Shown one piece after another: positions 21,642 through 31,889 of a DNA stretch of 64,000 bases (positions within the stretch are counted from its first letter, which is position 1; each line of letters begins with the position of its first letter). The notes beneath the pieces are model-generated. The model searched no databases. It saw only the letters and a program-made list of their open reading frames with translations, and had not been told where the DNA came from. The position numbers were made by a program, and so were the translations under genes. This DNA comes from Nemertoderma westbladi (taxonomy: Eukaryota > Xenacoelomorpha > Nemertodermatida > Nemertodermatidae), in assembly GCA_032718475.1 (NCBI GenBank), contig JAUCBJ010008709.1, positions 46,234 to 110,233 on the forward strand, written 5' to 3'.

Positions 21642-23106
21642 AAGTCCAAACAAGTATTCACATTATGACTATACCTTACCTGATGACATCACTAACACTT
21701 ACGTTGACAGGATAGTAAACCTAACTAGATCATGGACTGACGCGTGCCGCAAGTTAGCATGGCTCAAACGTTTGAGACAATATGCCAGAGGCAAACGCGA
21801 CTTTCCTAGAAGACTTACCTTAGAGGAAGTTGGTCATTGTGAAGTTGATATTATTAGACATTATCAATTGCGATATTTCGCACGAGAGTTCACAGCGATC
21901 AATCAGGGTAAACAGATCAAGTCTTCACCGATTTTGAGTTGGAGTCCGATTATTTACAAGGGCTTACTTTGTCACAAGTCCAGACTCCAGAACATTGACT
22001 TTGCACTAGACTTTAAGTATCCTATCATCATACCGCAACACCATGAGTTACAGCGCGCTATGATACTGGACGCACATGTACAACTCAAACACATGGGTAG
22101 ACATCACTGCCTATCACACTTACGATCGAGGTTTGTACTGATTAGGCCTAGCAAGGCACTGAGTTCAGTAACACGGAACTGTATGATTTGTAAGAAGGTG
22201 CGCGCGAGGATAATACACCAAGAAATGAGTGAACTACCACTAGCGAGATTACAGGCGTTTAGACCCCCTTTCACTGAGACAGGGATAGACTGTTTTGGAC
22301 CCATAATCGCGAAACACGGAAGGGTACAGGTAAAACGTTGGGGATTAATCTTCACTTGCATGGCCAGCAGAGCTGTCCAAATAGAACGTGTGACAGACTT
22401 GACCACCAAAGCCTTACGGCAATTTATCGCTAGACGTGGATTGGTCAAATCCATTTATTGTGACCAAGGGACAAACTTTGTGGGTGCACGGAATTAGGTA
22501 ACCAGAGCTTTAAGAAAGTTGGACCAAGACCAGATTTCCGAGGAACTACGTCCTCACCGTATTGTTTGGAACTTCAACACTCCAGACAGTCCGTGGAGAG
22601 GCAGCGTTTGGGAAAGGCTGATTGGCTCAATTAAAACAGCTATGGCTAAAGTAATACCGACGCAACACATTCTGACAGACGACCAACTGACGACATTGTT
22701 AATAGAAATTGAAGCGATTTTGAACACTCGACCGATCGCTTTGATCCCAGACAATAACGACGCACAGTTTGCCTTGACACCAGCGCACCTGCTTATGCAG
22801 GCGCCGACGACATTGTTGCCCACTTCGGTACCTATTGATAGCGACGGATACGGCAACAAAGCTTGGAAAATCACTCAGCTACTTTCAAACAAATTCTGGG
22901 AAATATGGCAGAAGCACTATTTGCCCTCTATTACGACCAGAACCTCTTGGTATCTTAATACCCGATGTTTAAGATGCGGTGACTTTGTTTTATTGGCTGA
23001 AGCCAATCTGAAAAGACGGTTTTGGCTGACTGGAGTCATTTTGACCATGCACCCTACATCTGGTGTAGTAAGGACAGTTACTGTACGGACTATAGACGGA
23101 CGATAG

Positions 23107-23860
23107 GCCTGTACAACGTCTCGTACTCCTTGAGGAGACTAGAAACGAGACAGGAGACTACAAATCACCACCCAACCTTAGTAAATAGAGATGTGGGACC
23201 CTTTATGGCCGCCACATAGACTTACCGTATTTTAGTAATTTAGTATTTTGTATTACTGTATGTGCATTTGTAATCCTCTTCACTGTAGATAGAGACAGCG
23301 GTGGAATTCCATTGTCTTTATATGTGAACATGGAGGGTAGTACCCTTATGTATCACATAGGAGCGGGATTGTGTGTACAGTAGGAATGGAATTCCACTTG
23401 GAACCCACAAGTGAGACAATTTTCAAAAATTATTAGACAAATCCATTTAGTTGGATTTAAATTTAAGAAAATGATTCTCCAGTGAATGCGAATTCTAGAA
23501 TACAGCTAGATAAAAATTAAAATTGGGGAGGACAAGAGCGGATGGAAGGCTTGCGAGCCTACCGATAAATTTTTTTGGAAAAGAAAGTCGGCCTTGTTCT
23601 ACGTAGTCGTGTCTACTATTATTTAGACTGAATTAATTCTCGACTGCATTATTTTCTTTGGGAATGTAGTTTTGGAAATTAAAAGGTGAGTATTTTAGAC
23701 TCGCGGCTAGTTTACCCGGAATTCGTTTTTTATCGGCACAATTTTTTTTGGATTAGGAGCCAGTGCGAAATCACGAGAACCCGAAGTCATTAGGCAAATG
23801 GGTAGGGGTTTTAGAGCAAAGTTGAGCCAAAGCCGACAAAACTCTAAGTCTCCTCACATC
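23107..23860 (+). other. BEL-A copy 2 3' region, non-coding
   Basis: No convincing ORF. 23290-23405 has a repeated GGAATTCCA theme (GTGGAATTCCATTG, ATGGAATTCCACTT) about 110 bp apart. A palindrome copy is at 23544. Confidence 0.6.
23544..23563 (+). repeat. GRLASLP palindrome outside coding sequence
   Basis: Exact 20-bp copy GGAAGGCTTGCGAGCCTACC in the region after integrase, where no ORF is apparent. Confidence 0.95.
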
Positions 23861-23967
23861 TAACCTCTGTTTGTGCTTCCTCTAGTAGAAACACTATATA
23901 TACAAGGATTCACGGAGGAACAGGAGCACCAGGCACTGTTTAATCGTTATGGAGCCAAAACTTTAAT

Positions 23968-24500
23968 GTGTTTGGAGTGGAGAGTATGGCTAGGAGTACA
24001 GCCAAGCTCGCTAAGTCTAAGGCGGATCCAAACGTTACGCGACAGCGATTGGACGCCTATAACAAAAGAGCGGAGGAGTTATGCGCGGAGTTCAAAGCGT
24101 TGTACCCCTACGATGCATTATGCGACGCCAGTGACGTTTGCGAGGACCCGAGACACAGAGATATGATCTTTATAGACGCGCTCGAGGAGCGGATCCGGAA
24201 ACTAAGGAAGCGTTCTCCATTTATAAACTGTTCTATAAATGTGGAGGATGTATGCGTGCGCAAGACTACGCGATTCCTATGCGCTTGAACCCAGAGAACC
24301 CCGAGCCGATATTAGCGCGATGTTCATACCAACAAAGTCTGCGTTACCAAGAAGGCGGTCGTTTCATTTCCCGGTATTCTAGAACCGCAGGCAACTCGAC
24401 GTAGGAACCAACGTCAGCTCGACACCGAAGTCCGAGTCCGGTTCGATCCCGACCACCACCTAATCGTATTAGAGGATGTGGACGAGCCCGTTCGACCAAG
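23968..24500 (+). pseudogene. Unknown accessory ORF of BEL-A, frame-broken
   Basis: A first frame starts MARSTAKLAKSKADPN and reads about 75 charged residues (YNKRAEELCAEFKALYPYDAL, DPRHRDMIFIDALEERIRKL). Near 24190 the sensible reading moves to another frame (DPETKEAFSIYKLFYKCGGC, then MRLNPENPEPILARC), and near 24370 to a third ending DEPVRPRIRRAR. I see no signal peptide or membrane segment, so an envelope protein is unlikely. It sits between integrase and the 3' LTR, where some LTR elements carry extra genes. Function unknown. Confidence 0.4.
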
Positions 24501-24524
24501 GATTAGGAGAGCGAGATGAAGGAA

Positions 24525-24544
24525 GGAAGGCTTGCGAGCCTACC
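24525..24544 (+). repeat. GRLASLP palindrome near 3' LTR
   Basis: Exact copy. It shares a GAGCGAGAT...GGAAGG flank with the copy at 24658. Confidence 0.95.
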
Positions 24545-24657
24545 GATTAGATATTATATTGGATATTATATTTGGGTATTTATATTCGAATATTATATTT
24601 GGTATTTATATTGGACGTTGTGTTTGGATGTTGAGTTTGGAGGAGCGAGATAGAGAA
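24545..24657 (+). repeat. AT-rich short repeat between two palindromes
   Basis: Repeats of TATTATATTGGATATTATATT and TATTTATATT type; no gene. Confidence 0.6.
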
Positions 24658-24677
24658 GGAAGGCTTGCGAGCCTACC
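24658..24677 (+). repeat. GRLASLP palindrome near 3' LTR
   Basis: Exact copy 133 bp after the previous one, in similar local context. Confidence 0.95.
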
Positions 24678-24838
24678 ATTAGCAATCAGTGCTCAGGAGA
24701 AGATATCCAGACCAGCAGGACGAACTTTTAAGCTCATCAGGAGGACACTTTAAGACTTATTTGGAAGTTATTAGCGCATTATGTTTGTTTATATTGGACT
24801 GATTTAATTTGGAGAATTTATTATGTATTGTAAAGTCC

Positions 24839-25335
24839 AGTAGTATACCGCTTACCGGATCCTGGTAACGATGTATCTTACCATAAGATCTAGTAATGTA
24901 TACGGGCTCGTACAGTATCTGACAACAAATCCCAGTCCAAGGTATCTAAACAAACAGATACAATACACAAACGACTACTGGCGAGGAGCAGAGCCTAGTG
25001 TCTATTCTATGTACGTAAGCGGGTCTAATGCCTACGAACTAGACAAAAGGAAACCTGTCCTCTAACCGATATGGCAGATGTACAGTTACAGTAACAGACC
25101 AAACTCACGGGAAAACAATCCCCGCGCAGCGAATCCTAACTATCGCTGACAGTCCTAAATACCGTAACTTGCCGCGGTGTGATTTATATGGTTTATATAC
25201 GAGCTAGTGGGTTAACAGGCCTAGCGTAACAATACTGATCCCCCTGTACGAAATCAGTCTAAAGAGGGTCGTGCCTAATGTAACAACAACAGTTTAATAA
25301 CGAAATAAAATACTCCTTCTTGCCGTAACTAAATA
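24839..25335 (+). repeat. BEL-A 3' LTR (copy 2), also outer end of the large palindrome
   Basis: 497 bp, TGTAAAGTCCAG to CTAAATA. Similarity with the inverted LTR at 29514-29990 continues past the LTR end into flanking DNA, which shows that the inverted duplication includes both. Confidence 0.9.
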
Positions 25336-26575
25336 TCAGATCCTAATTTCACAAATACTAACAGTAAGTTACAGATAAATTCTGCCTAAAAGTAATCTAA
25401 AGTGCGCTATAACTAGTAGAACTCTAAGGGTAAATATGTTTTAGGGCATGTGTGTGTGGGTGTGTTACAATAAAACAATTTTGGTGTATATCATTTTACT
25501 AGGTTTTAGTGATTTTCTGACCAAAACAATACCGTGCTCTAGCTACTAAAATAAGCTAGTCGCCTTTGTAGAACTTTATACTTACAAATGACGTCAAAGC
25601 TCTCTCCTTCCTATCCACAACTCAACCGGGCAATTACGGTGTTAGTAACTACACCCGTGATCGGCACAAATACCAGATTCTGGTTGTAAGATAAGAAATA
25701 GGGGTTAATCGCTACCGTACGTTAGCTGATACTTTGTTGCTGCGGTAGTTAGCAGCAAATACCTATCAGTACGTTGCAAGGCGCGGTAGGATATTAATAA
25801 ACCTCCCTAGGCCAAAGCGGTGTGCCAGTAGCAGAAATACTCCTTGCCTGATCAAATAACTAAGGTTCAGACAGAAGGGGGGGGGGGGGTACTAATGTAT
25901 GTTCTACAAAGCGAACCGGTACCAAATGGTCAGTACTACGAATCACTAAATTATGGAACATATGATGTCCGTACCTAATGTGTACTCGCGTACTGATGAA
26001 TGGCAATATTTCGCACCTGTGAGATATACAGGTTAACCCAGGGATTTGTACTACTGATGGGGGGGGGGGGGGGGGGGGGGGGGGGCTCTGTCAGAATATA
26101 ATCATTTGATCCTAAATTTGCGGCGTCCCAGAACGGCGTCACGCTTACCCTGATCTATAGGTCTTATGTCGGGCAAGGGCGTCGAACAAAGTCTTACCTT
26201 CCTCGGAAATCGGGCGCTGCATGGCAAGTGGAGTATTTCGAAGGGCAAAGGGGGTGCGCGGTCTAATCTAATGTGGGCGCTAGCGTGTTGTGGACATCAT
26301 TTCCCTGTGTTGCTGACGGCCTAACGGTCTAGGCGGCCATCTTCCCAATGCTTGGCTGTCCCAAAGTTGGACGTTCAGAAAAATACATGTTCAGAAGTTT
26401 ACAGTATATTTACAGTTTACAAAGATTTATCAAATAGATTTACTAATAACAATAACTGAATAACTGAGTAACTAATGAAGAGTATAAGATACAAGTGAAG
26501 TAAGTTGTACTGAAATTACAAGAGTGAGAGTGTGATAACCGAAGGCAAACCAGCCTTTATATACTAAATACTTAT

Positions 26576-27176
26576 ATACTACATCTAATCTGGCCTCATC
26601 TGACTACCGCGAACCTCCATACAATTGACAGAGTAAAGACTAATTACCTAAAGAAATCCTTGGGCGTACACAAAAGCACATTGAATCGCCTTGTGATAGC
26701 TTTGTGCGGGGAGAACACTCTAGTCGAGGACATCATTTGTAATCTGCACCTAAACGATACGGCTGCCTTGATGGAATATAGAGCAGATATCGTAACCAAG
26801 AAGTCGGAAATTCCGGTCGAGTTCTGGAGCAGCCCGGCATTCCAGAACCGAAAATGGACAGAACCTAACCAATCCGGTCGACACGTAACAACACGGGTAT
26901 CGGTCCACGGATTTCATCATAAGATCTGTGCGACAGATAAATTTCATGCCCCCTAACCTGGAGAGCTGTGTATGTCTGCTGTACGGAGACCCGGCCCCAC
27001 TATACCACCTACTAACATGCAAGGAAAACTCGCGAACGCTAACCTCCTGGGCCTCTAATGATACGTAATTTACCGAACTCTTTTAACTCTTTAACGTTTT
27101 TACTTATTTATTTGATTTAATTAAATACCGTTTTTATCTACCATAATGCCAGTACCATGGCGCAATTAAATTAATA
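26576..27176 (+). pseudogene. Insertion in left arm, possible LINE C-terminal fragment
   Basis: Present only in the left arm. It encodes a frame of 98 residues (26660-26956: MGVHKSTLNRLVIALCGENT...). After one frame change there is a cysteine/histidine block, SCVCLLYGDPAPLYHLLTC. A C-x-C...H-x3-C cluster near a C-terminus is common in LINE proteins, so a 5'-truncated LINE piece is the likeliest source. No target-site duplication could be fixed. Confidence 0.35.
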
Positions 27177-27357
27177 TATAAATCTGGGACATAGAATCCA
27201 CTAGAACTTTCTAGAGTATTCCATGGCCTCACATTGGAGCAATAAGATATTCCATGCCCTATGATTGGCCCAACTCATCGTTCCATGTGTTGTACGCACC
27301 TCATTGGTTTGTCAGTTTGTATCAAATGAAAATAAATTGCCCCAAAATGCAAATTTC

Positions 27358-27428
27358 CCAACTGGGATTCGAACTCGTAACCTATATGTAATGCAACCAA
27401 CGCCTTAACCATCCGACCAATACACCAC
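27358..27428 (-). repeat. tRNA-like (SINE head) sequence, left arm
   Basis: On the minus strand it has an A-box-like GGTCGGATGGTTAAGGCG and a B-box-like GAGTTCGAATCC about 37 bp apart. The T-stem does not pair well, so this is tRNA-derived, not a functional tRNA. Confidence 0.6.
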
Positions 27429-27563
27429 AAGATTAACTAGGGGTTTTATTGTACTGATATGAATAGGTATATTACATTACTGTAACTTAATCAAAATGCG
27501 TCGGATTTTCGAAAGTTTTTACGTTATACTACAAATGCTATCCTATAGTGAAATAATTCATCA

Positions 27564-27877
27564 TGTATATTTGCAATATATGAAAGAATTATCGAAAGCT
27601 TTGAAATTATTTGTTTTGATTTGTTCTAATTTGTTTAATTTGTTCATTTTGATAACTGAAAGCTCTTTTTTTTGTATTTTATGCACTAAAGTTAATTGGT
27701 AAATTTGTATTTTGTATGTATGATAGATTGTATTTACACCTGCAATAATAAGTATGCAATAATTAGGTAGTGATTATTTTATATTTTAGGCCCCACCAGT
27801 AGACTTAGAAATATTTTGTAAATAGTTTATATTTCGATTGGTGAAAACAGTCTTACTTACTGTTTTCATGGAGCAGT
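27564..27877. other. Centre (loop) of the large palindrome
   Basis: About 314 bp of AT-rich DNA without homology between the arms. It contains a perfect 9-bp hairpin GAAAACAGT/ACTGTTTTC at 27843-27867. Confidence 0.75.
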
Positions 27878-29513
27878 GATGGATTATTTCACTATAAGAT
27901 AGCATTTGTAGTTTAACGTAAAAACTTTCTAAAATCCAACGCATTTTGATTAAATTACAGTAATGTAATATGCCTATTCATATTGGTACACATAAAACCC
28001 ATAGGTAATCTAATGGCGCAGTGGTCAGGTGGTTAAGGCGTCGGTTACATTACAGATAGGTTACGAGTTCGAATCCCAGTCAGGAAATTTGCATTTTTGG
28101 GCAATTTATTTTCGTTTGATATAATTAGATAAACCAATGAGGTGTGTACAACACATGGAACGATGAGTTGGGCCAATCATAGGGCATGGAACATCTTATT
28201 GCTCCAATGTGAGGCCATGGAATGCTCTGGAAGGTTCTAGCGGATTCTATGTCCCAGATTTAGTATATAAGGGCTGGTTTGCCTTCGGTTATCACACACA
28301 CTAACCTTGCTTATAACTTCTCGTTATACTTTAGTTGTCATTCTTGGACTTGCTCACTAATGTTAACTCTTGTTAACTTAGTATTTGTTTTGTTATAAAT
28401 CTGTTTGATAAATCTTTGTAAACTGTAAATATACTGTAAACTTCTGAACATGTATATTTCTGAACGTCCACCATTGGGACAGCCAAGCATTCGGGAGATG
28501 GCCGCCTAGACCGTTAGGCCGTCAGCAACGCAGGGAAAGATGTCCACAACACGCTAGCGCCCACATTAGATTAGACCGCGCACCCCCTTCGCCCTTCGAA
28601 ATACTCCACCTTGCCATGCAGCGCCCGATTTCCGAGGAAGGTAAGACTTTGTTTGACACCCTTGCCCGACCTATAGATCAGGGTAAGCGTGACGCCGTTC
28701 TGGGACGCCGCAAAATTTAGGATCAAATAGTTAGATTCAGACAAACCCCCCCCCCCCCCCCCCCCCACCAGTATTACAAATCCCTGGGTTAACCGTGTAT
28801 ATCTCACAGGTGCGAACTATTGCCGTTCGTCAGTACGCGAGTACATATTAGGTATGGACAGCATATGTTCCATAATTTAGTGATTCGCAGTACTGGCCGT
28901 TTGGTACCGGTTCGCTTTGTAGAACATACATTAGTACCCCCCCCCCCCCCCTGTCTGAACCTTAGTTATTTGATCAGGCAAGGAGTATTTCTGCTACCGG
29001 CACTTCACTTGGCCTAGGGAGGTTTATTAATATCCTACCGCGCCTTGCCACATACTGATAGGTATTGCTGCTAACCACCGCGGCAACAAAGTTCTAGAAT
29101 CAAATTTGTATACCAGATCAGCTAACGTACGGTAGCGATTAACCCCTATTTCGTATCTTACAACCAGAATCTGGTATTTGTGCCAATCACGGGTGTAGTT
29201 ACTAACACCGTAATTGCCCGGTTGAGTTGTGGATAGGAAGGAGAGAGCTTTGACGTCATTTGTAAGTATAAAGTTCTACAAAACGCGGCTAGCTTATTTT
29301 CGTAGCTAGCGCACAGTATCGTTTTGGTCTGAAAATTACTAAAACCTAGTAAAATGATATACACCAAAATTGTTTTATTGTAACACACCCACACACACAC
29401 GCCCTAAAAACATATTTACCCTTAGAGTACTACTAGTTATAGCGCACTTTAGATTACCTTTAGGCAGAATTTATCTGTAATTTACTATTCGTATTTGTAA
29501 ATTTAGGATCTGA
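27878..29513 (-). repeat. Right arm of the ~5 kb palindrome
   Basis: Reverse complement of the left arm without the 600-bp insertion. It ends in the inverted BEL-A LTR. C-runs at 28746-28766 and 28937-28951 match the G-runs opposite. Confidence 0.9.
28013..28082 (+). repeat. tRNA-like (SINE head) sequence, right arm
   Basis: GGCGCAGTGGTCAGGTGG followed by TTAAGGCG (A box) and GAGTTCGAATCC (B box), the counterpart of the left-arm copy. Confidence 0.6.
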
Positions 29514-29990
29514 TATTTAGTTACGGCAAGAAGTAGTATTTATTTCGTTATTAAACTGTTGTTTGTCTGAGCAGCGGTATTGTTACATTAGGCACGACCC
29601 TCTTTAGACTGATTTAGTACAGGGGATCAGTATTGTTACGCTAGGTCTGTTAACCCACTAGCTCGTATATAAACCATATAAATCACACCGCGGCAAGTTA
29701 CGGTATTTAGGACTGTCAGCGATAGTTAGGATTCGCTGCGCGGGGATTGTTTTCCCATGAGTTTGGTCTGTTACTGTAACTGTACATCTGCCTCACCGGT
29801 TAGAGGACAGGTTTCCTTTTGTCTAGTTCGTAGGCATTAGACCCGCTCACATACATAGAATAGACACTAGGCTCTGTTCCTCGCCAGTAGTTGTTCGCGT
29901 ATTTGTATCTGTTTGTTTAGATACCCTAGATCTTACAGTAAGATACATCGTTACTAGGATCCGGTAAGCGGTATACTGCTGGACTTTACA
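29514..29990 (-). repeat. BEL-A LTR, inverted (third copy)
   Basis: On the minus strand it begins TGTAAAGTCCAGCAGTATAC at 29990 and ends CTAAATA at 29514. It is more diverged from the two LTRs of copy 2 than they are from each other. No pol follows it; a CCHC ORF starts 63 bp to its right. Confidence 0.9.
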
Positions 29991-30053
29991 CTGGGGGAGG
30001 AGCTAGGATGGATGGAAGAATTGCCGAAACACTCGACATCAGGATTGTAAGCG

Positions 30054-31274
30054 ATGCCCATGCCAGCGGGCTCTGAGGGCGATTTCGCGAGAAAGAGACC
30101 GAGAGAACAGGAAGGATGGAAAGTTACGGGTAAGAGCCAAGGTGGGAAGGGACACAGTGGGTCTGCCGGGATACCAGGATTGGATCCACTCCCAGCGGGG
30201 GATGAGGATGACGACGAGTTTGGGGAGATGCCGCCCATCGAGAGGATTGGCCACTCAGACACGGACTGGGTTGGCGGGAGAGTGGTGACGGCCAGCGGGG
30301 CGAGGGCCTTCTGGGATAAACCCGGCAAGCGGGCCTGGGTCCACGAGGAGCCGGCGATGGATTTTGCGGGGAGCACCATCAGGTTGGGCGAGCAACCGGG
30401 AACGGCACCACGGGTAGTGTTTGGAGAGACGATGCCGAGGCGAGACGAGGACGTAGACATGGACAGAGACGTTAACGTCCAGAAGTTTGCTTACCAATGG
30501 CTCCATAGACCTAGGAGACCGCTTGGAGCAAAAGACAACTTGGGGCGAGATGTGTTGATACACGGCTGCGATTACTGTGGGAGGCTAACTCACCAGGAAA
30601 AGAGCTGCTTGTATCGATTCCAGAAGGGGACGAGTTGCCTCTACTGCCGCGAGTCGAGTCATAGGATGGGGGCGTGTCCGCGGTTGCACAACCGGTGTTC
30701 TAAGTGTAACTTTCGAGGGCACTATGGGCGCCAGTGCGACTGGATGGACAACAAGGAGAAGTTTAAGATCTTCGAGGAGTGGGCCGACGTTGGCGTCATG
30801 ACGCAGCAGAGAATGAAGGTCCAGGAGTTCCGGTGGGGTTTCTTCAATATTAACCAGGAGGCCCATCTGGAAATCATTAAGCAGAGACTTCCGTTTACTT
30901 ATCAAGAAGTAGCGACGGCGGCATCGTATGGTGGGGTCATCAATACGCAGAGGTATTTAGATAGATGGGTGCCAGAGAACAGGGGAGAGTTCAGAGATTT
31001 CCTGGTGGAGCATGTGCTGCGGACCATGAAGATGATCTTGTGGGACGCTACTAGGGGGAAGCAGGAGGGGCATTCGGAAGGGCCACCTGCGAACCGATAC
31101 CGGGAGGTAATAACACCAGCGCCCAAGGAATCGACCATGGGGATCAGTAAGGAGGTAATGGCTAGAATGAGGAGCCTTAAGGAGGATAAGAACAAGGAAG
31201 CGACGACAACAAGGAAGCGACCGAGACAGGACGACAACAGAGGGAAGGAACTGAGATGGTTCCCGAAGACGTGA
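30054..31274 (+). CDS. Gag-like protein with three CCHC zinc knuckles
   Basis: 406 residues from the ATG at 30054; a stop six bases upstream sets the start. Residues 1-150 are charged and disordered. Three perfect C-x2-C-x4-H-x4-C knuckles follow at residues 172-185 (CDYCGRLTHQEKSC), 195-208 (CLYCRESSHRMGAC) and 215-228 (CSKCNFRGHYGRQC). A helical region of about 120 residues and a basic C-terminus ending RKRPRQDDNRGKELRWFPKT complete it. The ORF is clearly more GC-rich than its surroundings. A purine tract and a putative LTR come directly after it. Most likely it is the nucleocapsid-type protein of an LTR or similar element; a host CCHC gene is possible. Confidence 0.65.
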   Translation: MPMPAGSEGDFARKRPREQEGWKVTGKSQGGKGHSGSAGIPGLDPLPAGDEDDDEFGEMPPIERIGHSDTDWVGGRVVTASGARAFWDKPGKRAWVHEEPAMDFAGSTIRLGEQPGTAPRVVFGETMPRRDEDVDMDRDVNVQKFAYQWLHRPRRPLGAKDNLGRDVLIHGCDYCGRLTHQEKSCLYRFQKGTSCLYCRESSHRMGACPRLHNRCSKCNFRGHYGRQCDWMDNKEKFKIFEEWADVGVMTQQRMKVQEFRWGFFNINQEAHLEIIKQRLPFTYQEVATAASYGGVINTQRYLDRWVPENRGEFRDFLVEHVLRTMKMILWDATRGKQEGHSEGPPANRYREVITPAPKESTMGISKEVMARMRSLKEDKNKEATTTRKRPRQDDNRGKELRWFPKT

Positions 31275-31291
31275 GGAGCGAACTAGGACTT

Positions 31292-31302
31292 GGAGGGGGA
31301 GA
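31292..31302 (+). other. Putative polypurine tract
   Basis: GGAGGGGGAGA directly before TGTGGGGATG, 18 bp after the CCHC ORF stop. Confidence 0.45.
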
Positions 31303-31802
31303 TGTGGGGATGCCTGGAAGGCACCACATGCGAAGTAATACGAACTCCTAAGTGCAAATTTAATAAAAGTGCAATTAGTATGTACGTATGTAATAATCAA
31401 TAGAGTATAATTAGAATCAATATAATCGCAGTAAGTACTATAGTCATGTAACCTTTTTTCCAACTAGCTACTGGGACTGGGGACCAATTGACTATGACAG
31501 GAGGACGGGACACTAGACGTGGCCCTACACACTTCACACTTCTTAAGTGCGACGGCACGGAAGGGGAGAGTGAGGCTCGTCAGGAGTGAGTGGAGCGAAA
31601 CAAGTAAGGGTTGAGTACAGGAGCACAGGGAGATAGTGAGAGGAGGTGTTGACACGTGTGGAAAGTATACAGGTGCAATTCAAATGTGGGGAGCGAGGAG
31701 TAAGAGACAGAGTAAGGGACAGAGAGGTCCGAGAGTAAGATAGAGTAGAGTGGAGTTAGAGTGGAGCTGAAGTGAAGTTAGAGTTAGTTCAGAGTGAGGA
31801 GA

Positions 31803-31809
31803 TATAAAA
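31803..31809 (+). promoter_or_regulatory. TATA box in putative LTR
   Basis: GATATAAAAATTG; the only strong TATA element in the segment, placed well for transcription starting near 31830. Confidence 0.45.
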
Positions 31810-31857
31810 ATTGTGTGAGAGGAGTCCACAGTTGTCTCGAACAGAGACGTCAGATGT

Positions 31858-31889
31858 CTTGGTGCAACATAGGTTGCGGTTGCACCAAG
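31858..31889 (+). other. 11-bp perfect stem-loop
   Basis: CTTGGTGCAAC, ten loop bases, GTTGCACCAAG. It would lie at the 5' end of a transcript from the TATA box at 31803. Confidence 0.8.

Larger units (their letters stand above)
20968..23106 (+). pseudogene. int: BEL-A integrase, one in-frame stop
   Basis: The ATG at 20968 overlaps the stop of the RT frame (ATGA). Residues 1-115 are a repetitive linker of SPDxSPD type. An H2C2-like region (about 22070-22200, ending CMICKK) is followed by the DDE core: TGIDCFGP gives D1 and YCDQGTNFVGA gives D2. An in-frame TAG at 22495-22497 comes next, and the frame continues with SPWRGSVWERLIG carrying the catalytic E and a C-terminal part typical of BEL/Pao integrase (AILNTRPIA, LTPAHLL). 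Only that stop separates the two halves. The absence of gag makes this copy non-autonomous in any case. Confidence 0.9.
17832..25335 (+). mobile_element. BEL-A copy 2: LTR-pol-LTR with gag deleted
   Basis: Two direct repeats of about 500 bp start TGTAAAGTCCAG and end near CTAAACA/CTAAATA. They enclose RT-RNase H, integrase and a short 3' region, all on the plus strand. gag and protease are missing: the first LTR is joined almost directly to pol near 18377, at short CATCAGGTAT repeats. Pol carries a frameshift and a stop. No convincing target-site duplication is visible (CTCAC left, TCAGA right). Confidence 0.9.
25336..27563 (+). repeat. Left arm of a ~5 kb imperfect palindrome
   Basis: From the LTR to about 27563 the sequence is the reverse complement of 27878-29513 at roughly 90-95% identity by eye. 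The exceptions are a diverged stretch at 26470-26535 and an extra ~600 bp at 26576-27176. G-runs at 25877-25889 (13) and 26059-26085 (27) face C-runs of 15 and 21 on the other arm. No host gene was seen. Confidence 0.9.

Noticed and set aside
28013-28082. Functional tRNA gene
   Set aside because: A and B boxes are present but the T-stem does not pair and the region lies in a duplicated repeat arm.
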